A DNA stretch of 10,502 bases, from assembly GCA_050252415.1 (NCBI GenBank), contig JBFWKZ010000085.1:1-10502 (forward strand). The letters run 5' to 3'. Position 1 is the stretch's first letter. Each line of letters starts with the position of its first letter. Below, one piece after another: positions 7,017 to 10,502 of this stretch. The notes beneath the pieces were generated by a model. It saw only the letters and a list, made by a program, of their open reading frames with translations, made no database searches and was not told where the DNA came from. The translations under genes and the position numbers were made by a program. This stretch comes from Heteroscillospira sp050252415. GTDB taxonomy: Bacteria > Bacillota > Clostridia > Oscillospirales > Oscillospiraceae.

Positions 7017-8546
7017 TTACAGCACAGTAATACAATTGCGTCCCCGGTCCTTTGACTGATAAAGCGCTCTGTCCGCCTTCCCCATCATGCTCTCCAGCGT
7101 CTGAGCGTACTGCTTCTCTGTCATACCGATACTGACGGATACATGAAACTGATTACCGGCATACCGATAGATATGCTGCTCTGTGTCCGCCCGAAAGGCC
7201 TTTAGCATCTGAAGCAACTCATCTCTGTCGTAGCCCGCGAGAAGAACCGCAAATTCTTCGCCGCCAAGCCGTGCAATCAGACAATCTGAATCGAAATGAT
7301 GCTTCAATATCTGAGCAAAATCCCGGATCACCAGATCGCCTGTGGGGTGTCCATACTGGTCGTTCACATCCTTAAAGTGGTCCAGATCCATCATCAGAAG
7401 GTACAGGGAACTGTCGCTCTCTTCAGATTTCGATATCCATTCTCTTCCGGTATTAATAAAGGCCCTCCGATTGCTGAGAACACTGAGTTCATCCGTCATG
7501 GCTTGTTTCTTTAATTCCTTATTCAGCCGATATATTGCCGTAACATCGCGAATCGTTTTTATCCATCCACGCAGCATATTATGGTCGTCAATATTTTCCG
7601 TACTAATATCGTAATAACGCTTTTCATTATTAATTCGTAATTTTACAACAGCCGGTTCCATTTTTTCCAGCCCTTCCAATAAATTGGGGATCGTCCCAAA
7701 CAGGGCGGACAGGTTGCTGTTGTCCAAATGGATGCCTACCTGTTCAAAAAGCCGTTCTGCGCTTTTGTTGTAGTCGAGGACCCTGCTCTGGCGGTTGATT
7801 AGCAAAATGCCATCACCGCTGGCCTCAAAAACCTTGCTTCGGGCAATAAATTTCGTCTCGAGCAGATCATAACGTGATATGGCCAGGATAACCAAAACGC
7901 ATGTGATGGGGAGGCATAAAGCCATATAGTCAATGTGGTAGCCGAACGGTTTGAGTTGTGTGAAAAATAACCCTGCCACCGCGAAGGCAGAGGCCACGAC
8001 GATAAGTAGGATCTTACCCGTTAGTTTTTTCGTGTTTTTTACGGAGTCGCTTATAAACAGCCCCATGGATATAAGGATCATAAGCGTAGAGTGGACCATC
8101 TGGACATACATCCATGGTCCGATCTGTTTAACGAAAAGTAATCCTCCAAATTCTTTAACATAATTTGCCGACGCAAAATAAAGATGGTGGTAATTGTTTG
8201 TCAGCCGAAGAATCAAGGTCACAATTGGAATTACATAGATCACTGCAAGCAGGAGCTTCTTGTGATATGTAAAATTGCCGGTATACATTAGTCCAGTTGT
8301 CAGCCATAATGCGGACACAAATGGAATTCCTATATACTCTATTCGATTCCAAAACAAAATCTGTGAAGAGGTGGAGGAATTCAGTTCCATGGTATATCCC
8401 AGTATATAAAAACACACTGCAACGCATAACAGCAAGGCCGTCTTTGTGTAGTTGGATCCATTCAAGGTTCTAATGTAAACTGCACAAGAAATGACGGCGA
8501 CAGTCACGGACAATAAGTATAAACTTATGAGATTGATCAAAAGCAT
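7017..8546 (-). CDS. Membrane diguanylate cyclase, 7TM-PAS-GGDEF
   Basis: Predicted to synthesise cyclic di-GMP at the membrane in response to a signal sensed by its N-terminal half. Of 509 residues, the first 225 form seven hydrophobic helices (about 1-25, 36-52, 70-90, 98-115, 145-165, 178-197, 207-224) with the WNRIEYIGIPFVSALWL and YTGNF motifs of the 7TM sensor region found on Bacillota kinases and cyclases. A PAS domain covers about 236-340 and GGDEF about 346-509. The catalytic motif GGEEF is at 428-432 and MMDLDHF supplies metal-binding aspartates, so activity is expected. The allosteric RxxD site is absent: the aligned residues (419-422) are DSDC. The usual DxLTGLxNRR signature reads DELSVLSNRR, with Val for Gly. 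The ATG at 8544-8546 follows TGAGG at 7 bases. Its strong promoter is far upstream (8788-8815), giving a long leader. Confidence 0.93.
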   Translation of the reverse strand: MLLINLISLYLLSVTVAVISCAVYIRTLNGSNYTKTALLLCVAVCFYILGYTMELNSSTSSQILFWNRIEYIGIPFVSALWLTTGLMYTGNFTYHKKLLLAVIYVIPIVTLILRLTNNYHHLYFASANYVKEFGGLLFVKQIGPWMYVQMVHSTLMILISMGLFISDSVKNTKKLTGKILLIVVASAFAVAGLFFTQLKPFGYHIDYMALCLPITCVLVILAISRYDLLETKFIARSKVFEASGDGILLINRQSRVLDYNKSAERLFEQVGIHLDNSNLSALFGTIPNLLEGLEKMEPAVVKLRINNEKRYYDISTENIDDHNMLRGWIKTIRDVTAIYRLNKELKKQAMTDELSVLSNRRAFINTGREWISKSEESDSSLYLLMMDLDHFKDVNDQYGHPTGDLVIRDFAQILKHHFDSDCLIARLGGEEFAVLLAGYDRDELLQMLKAFRADTEQHIYRYAGNQFHVSVSIGMTEKQYAQTLESMMGKADRALYQSKDRGRNCITVL

Positions 8547-8781
8547 AATAAAACCTCATTTGATCGCCAATATCACGGATTCAAACAACATATATCTGTG
8601 ATTTTATATTCAAAGGCAAGATGACCCCCGATCGAGTTCCTTAAATAGTTTTCACGTCCAACCGGCCTTTTAATATTCCAGCATACAGGTGCCGTAAATG
8701 GAGACGGCATTGCAGTCGTAATGAACAGTCAATTCAACGTCTTTTCAGTTGTAGACAAACGGCAATGCCGCACTAGTCTTT
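8547..8781 (-). promoter_or_regulatory. Long structured 5' leader of the membrane cyclase gene
   Basis: From the predicted start site (about 8781) to the ATG is about 235 nt without a gene. In minus-strand RNA, CGGCAUUGC (8770-8762) pairs perfectly with GCAAUGCCG (8713-8705), closing a 48-nt domain that can hold two small hairpins (GUCU/AGAC and UGAA/UUCA). A second hairpin, GCCGU (8708-8704) with ACGGC (8695-8691), uses the same bases as the 3' arm of the first, so the two are mutually exclusive. This is the topology of a switching leader. I looked for the c-di-GMP riboswitch core and other common classes and did not recognise any. Function is inference. Confidence 0.4.
8572..8602. repeat. 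Imperfect dyad upstream of the membrane cyclase start
   Basis: ATCACGGAT (8572-8580) and ATCTGTGAT (8594-8602) are inverted with a single mismatch and a 13-base centre. The dyad lies 26 to 56 bases before the start codon, inside the leader. The ATCAC/GTGAT ends resemble a dimeric protein binding site, but it may be an RNA stem; the regulator is unknown. Confidence 0.4.
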
Positions 8782-8787
8782 AGTTGG

Positions 8788-8815
8788 ATTATAGCACATT
8801 AACGCTGTATTTCAA
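8788..8815 (-). promoter_or_regulatory. Promoter of the membrane cyclase gene
   Basis: Minus strand: -35 TTGAAA (8810-8815), 16-bp spacer, -10 TATAAT (8788-8793), with TG at the extended -10 position (TGCTATAAT). This is the best promoter in the window. The -35 abuts the hairpin at 8815-8851, which would shield it from upstream transcription. Confidence 0.75.
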
Positions 8816-8851
8816 GCAAAAACAGGCCGTAACAGCCAGCCTGTTTTTGCT
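8815..8851. terminator. Terminator-like hairpin abutting the cyclase promoter
   Basis: AGCAAAAACAGGC (8815-8827) pairs with GCCTGTTTTTGCT (8839-8851), 13 bp around an 11-nt loop. The arm itself carries five T on either strand, so it may terminate in both directions, though no free T tract follows. It may be a second terminator for the serpin unit or simply an insulator for the promoter beside it. Confidence 0.6.
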
Positions 8852-8864
8852 GCTGGGAGACTTA

Positions 8865-9020
8865 ATGAAGCGAAACGTAATGACAGCAATCAAAAAAGTT
8901 CGATTATCTTTTTGCTTTATGCTTAGGCCCTTTGTAAAGGAGGTGTGCGCAGCTGATAAGCAGGCTACAAGAGAAAAAACAGATGCAGCGCATGAAACGC
9001 CGCATCTGTTTTTTTCCTGA
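8865..9020 (+). CDS. Doubtful 51-codon ORF between two hairpins
   Basis: I do not recognise the product. It begins MKRNVMTAIKKVRLSFCFML, and its ATG at 8865 has GGGAG five bases upstream, a plausible ribosome binding site. Against it: no convincing plus-strand promoter, a terminator stem (8974-9015) covers the last third of the ORF, and the protein has no recognisable domain, signal peptide or full membrane helix. A perfect AAAGGAGGTG at 8936-8945 inside it has no normal start codon after it, only CTG at 8953. It may be a chance ORF or the remains of something larger. Confidence 0.2.
   Translation: MKRNVMTAIKKVRLSFCFMLRPFVKEVCAADKQATREKTDAAHETPHLFFS
8974..9015. terminator. Strong bidirectional terminator downstream of the serpin unit
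   Basis: ACAGATGC (8979-8986) pairs with GCATCTGT (9002-9009), extended inside by GCG/CGC across a 1x1 mismatch with a 7-nt loop, and flanked by A6 on the left and T7 on the right. Both strands therefore have a stem followed by a T run. It sits about 12 bases after the small frameshifted ORF that follows the serpin gene and so closes that minus-strand unit. Confidence 0.85.
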
Positions 9021-9026
9021 AAATTT

Positions 9027-9162
9027 TTAATCGCAAAGATTTTTAGTACCGGAACGATGCTCAGCCATTTTAAAGCCTTCCAATCGCTTAAGAGACGGAT
9101 TTTCAAAAGTACCGTCAATTTTTTTATAAAAGCAGCAATTCGGCCTGTTGTGCGGAGAACAT
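9027..9162 (-). pseudogene. Frameshifted 44-codon ORF coupled to the serpin gene
   Basis: Not a family I recognise. On the minus strand AGGAG (9174-9170) overlaps the end of the serpin gene, and 7 bases later an ATG (9162-9160) begins just two bases past the serpin stop, a classic coupled start. The ATG frame stops after 12 codons. Removing a single base near the start (for example one T of ATGTTC) opens a 44-codon frame to TAA at 9027-9029, with sensible composition: a PNCCFYKKIDGTFENPSLKR segment and a C-terminal LCD. The same frame is in register with the serpin stop. The terminator starts 12 bases after that stop. This layout suggests a small gene broken by a one-base change, a frameshifting site, or a sequencing error. 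Chance remains possible. Confidence 0.33.
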
Positions 9163-9164
9163 GA

Positions 9165-10424
9165 TTATTCTCCTGTATCCATCATCGTGCCGATGAAGAT
9201 CGGCAGATTGGTTTCACAGTCGATGAGCATGTAAACAAATGGCCGGTCGAGGTAGACGGTTTTGATCTCGTCTGACGGTGCCGCGCATCCACAACTCATC
9301 TCTACCGCCGTGGCCGCGCCGGCTTTTGTTCCCTTTTCATCAACGGCGATATAAGTCTTGTGAAGTACCCGACTGATAAAAATATTGCCATCCTTGGATT
9401 GACCGAGCCCCGTGAAATCGGCATTGTCCGCATCGAAGGCATCCGTCATGCCCATGGCTTTGAGGATGTCGCTCATTTCGACGGTATACTCGCTCTCGAA
9501 CTTGGGAATTGCGGTTTCTACTTCGGTTTCCTGTGCGGTATTGAGCGTGCTCATAAGCCCTTCGCCGGTCAGAGACGCAATATAATCGCCCACTGAGACG
9601 CCCTCATTGGGCAGCAGGGCGGCAAAAGCGTATTTCCGGTCGGCGTAATACTTGAGAAAGCCCGTTGCACTGCCGTCGTCCAAATACCGGCTCTCGGTGC
9701 TATACATCATCTCCACGTTCCGCGTCTCCCCCGACTCCGTGGTAAAGGTTCCGTCTTCCACCTGATCTTCCCGGTAAATATTCTCCCACTCGGCGTCGAA
9801 AGCCAGAGCATTTATCAGATACATGACGGCCGAGTCCGGGATTTTGTCGAGGATAGCCTTAATCATGCCTTCTGTGTTGTCGCTGACCCAAGTATTAATA
9901 TCCTCAAGCGTATCATCGTCGAAAGGCGCTTTGTAAATAGACGCCCCATAATAATCGGCATTCGTCTGGAGGAAGTCTTTCTCCACCGTCAGGTGATCGT
10001 CATCATTAAGCCAAATGGAATCGGCAACATTGACCTTATATTTGTCACCCGAGGGAAGATTGTTTAGATAGGTGTGTAAAAAATTATTGAGTTCCGGCAT
10101 GTCCAACCCAAATACATCCTCCATCTGCGCGAGGGTGTCACCCTTAGCGCCATTGGCGGTCATGGCAAGTGCACACAGCACGGAGAGCGGAGAAATCAGG
10201 GTGTTTTCTTCAGGTGTCGTGTTATTTTGGAACAGCGATACGGCAAACTTCGCTATCGCTTCTGAATCGTCTCCGGTAAGGTCAGCATCGGTGTTTACGG
10301 TATTAGCCGTAACGCCCTCCATAAGGTTTGCCGCCTGCGCAGTCGTACTGCAACCGGAAAGTGAAAGCAGTGTGGAAAACATCAGCATACGGCTGAGCAC
10401 ACCGGTAATAATGCGTTTTTTCAT
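9165..10424 (-). CDS. Serpin-family protease inhibitor, predicted lipoprotein
   Basis: Serpins trap serine or cysteine proteases by a conformational change after cleavage of an exposed reactive loop. This one is predicted to be exported and lipid-anchored: MKKR start, hydrophobic stretch, lipobox LSGC with the modified cysteine at 25, then a polar linker to about 50. The serpin fold spans about 50-419: NTLISPLSVLCALAMTANGA, INTWVSDNTEGMI (176-188), YLINALAFDAEW (202-213) and DRPFVYMLID (393-402) with PIFIGTM at the end. The hinge EKGTKAGAATA (363-373) has the small residues needed for loop insertion, so it should be inhibitory. The loop tip reads VEMSCGCAAPS; by counting from the hinge, P1 is near G379, with Cys on both sides. 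The start at 10422-10424 is preferred over a longer frame because AAAGGAG lies 7 bases upstream and the lipoprotein signal begins there. Confidence 0.95.
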   Translation of the reverse strand: MKKRIITGVLSRMLMFSTLLSLSGCSTTAQAANLMEGVTANTVNTDADLTGDDSEAIAKFAVSLFQNNTTPEENTLISPLSVLCALAMTANGAKGDTLAQMEDVFGLDMPELNNFLHTYLNNLPSGDKYKVNVADSIWLNDDDHLTVEKDFLQTNADYYGASIYKAPFDDDTLEDINTWVSDNTEGMIKAILDKIPDSAVMYLINALAFDAEWENIYREDQVEDGTFTTESGETRNVEMMYSTESRYLDDGSATGFLKYYADRKYAFAALLPNEGVSVGDYIASLTGEGLMSTLNTAQETEVETAIPKFESEYTVEMSDILKAMGMTDAFDADNADFTGLGQSKDGNIFISRVLHKTYIAVDEKGTKAGAATAVEMSCGCAAPSDEIKTVYLDRPFVYMLIDCETNLPIFIGTMMDTGE

Positions 10425-10443
10425 ATTTGCGCTCCTTTCAAAT

Positions 10444-10462
10444 CGGTGGTCACGGCCCACCG
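10444..10462. repeat. Hairpin in the serpin leader
   Basis: CGGTGG (10444-10449) and CCACCG (10457-10462) are inverted around 7 bases, 20 to 38 bases upstream of the serpin start and just before its ribosome binding site. It could affect translation or be a repressor site. The promoter is not resolved before the window ends at 10502. Confidence 0.4.
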
Positions 10463-10502
10463 GTTATCGGCTTTGATAAGATATTAGACGCAAATTGAAA
10501 AA

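Noticed and set aside
8547..8781. c-di-GMP riboswitch upstream of the membrane cyclase
   Set aside because: The conserved core of the c-di-GMP-I class could not be found; only generic stem potential is reported.
8789..9118. 109-codon minus-strand ORF across both hairpins and the cyclase promoter
   Set aside because: It runs through a strong terminator and the -35/-10 elements, and no start signal is visible.
10425..10460. Longer serpin start (GTG at 10460) adding twelve residues
   Set aside because: The ATG at 10424 has AAAGGAG at 7 bases and begins a proper lipoprotein signal peptide; the longer form would bury the ribosome binding site and prepend charged residues.
1..10502. CRISPR array, tRNA, rRNA, or insertion sequence ends
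   Set aside because: No regularly spaced repeats, cloverleaf, rRNA segment, transposase or terminal inverted repeats with target duplication were seen.

Overview
The window reads as chromosomal DNA of a Gram-positive-type anaerobe, most likely Bacillota (Clostridia or a close relative). The grounds are family resemblance and signals: AGGAGG-type ribosome binding sites, TTGnnn/TATAAT promoters, hairpin-plus-T terminators, a C-X7-C spacing in the MutY iron-sulfur loop, a 7TM-PAS-GGDEF protein of a Bacillota type, and a lipoprotein serpin. Base composition looks close to half G+C by eye. There is no rRNA, tRNA, CRISPR array or intact mobile element. Every well-supported gene except the first is on the minus strand.

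Layout, left to right. (1) 2-727 (+): the C-terminal part of a patatin-like phospholipase; the left edge falls at its catalytic serine. (2) 728-1303: no intact gene. It holds an inverted repeat, a probable decayed small membrane-protein gene, and a plus-strand terminator facing mutY. (3) 1304-2359 (-): mutY, adenine glycosylase. (4) 2558-4795 (-): a soluble diguanylate cyclase with three PAS domains, a GAF domain and GGDEF, followed by its own terminator. (5) 4943-5461 (-): a DUF6125-type cysteine-rich protein with an extended -10 promoter and an 11-bp inverted repeat in its leader. (6) 5641-6750 (-): transaldolase, with a strong terminator after the stop and a 14-bp perfect palindrome in its leader. 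(7) 7017-8546 (-): a membrane diguanylate cyclase (seven TM segments, PAS, GGDEF) with a leader of about 235 nt that can form mutually exclusive hairpins. (8) 8547-9164: that leader, its promoter, two terminator-like hairpins, a doubtful plus-strand 51-codon ORF and a frameshifted 44-codon ORF behind the serpin gene. (9) 9165-10424 (-): an exported lipoprotein serpin with cysteines in its reactive loop.

Together this is a signalling and housekeeping neighbourhood: two c-di-GMP synthases of different architecture (one with a product-inhibition site, one without), DNA repair, pentose-phosphate metabolism, and a surface protease inhibitor. No c-di-GMP phosphodiesterase or effector is visible. 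I see no clear new multi-gene system. The points most worth checking are the serpin reactive loop and the broken small gene coupled to it, the leader of the membrane diguanylate cyclase, and the orphan plus-strand unit at 800-1300.
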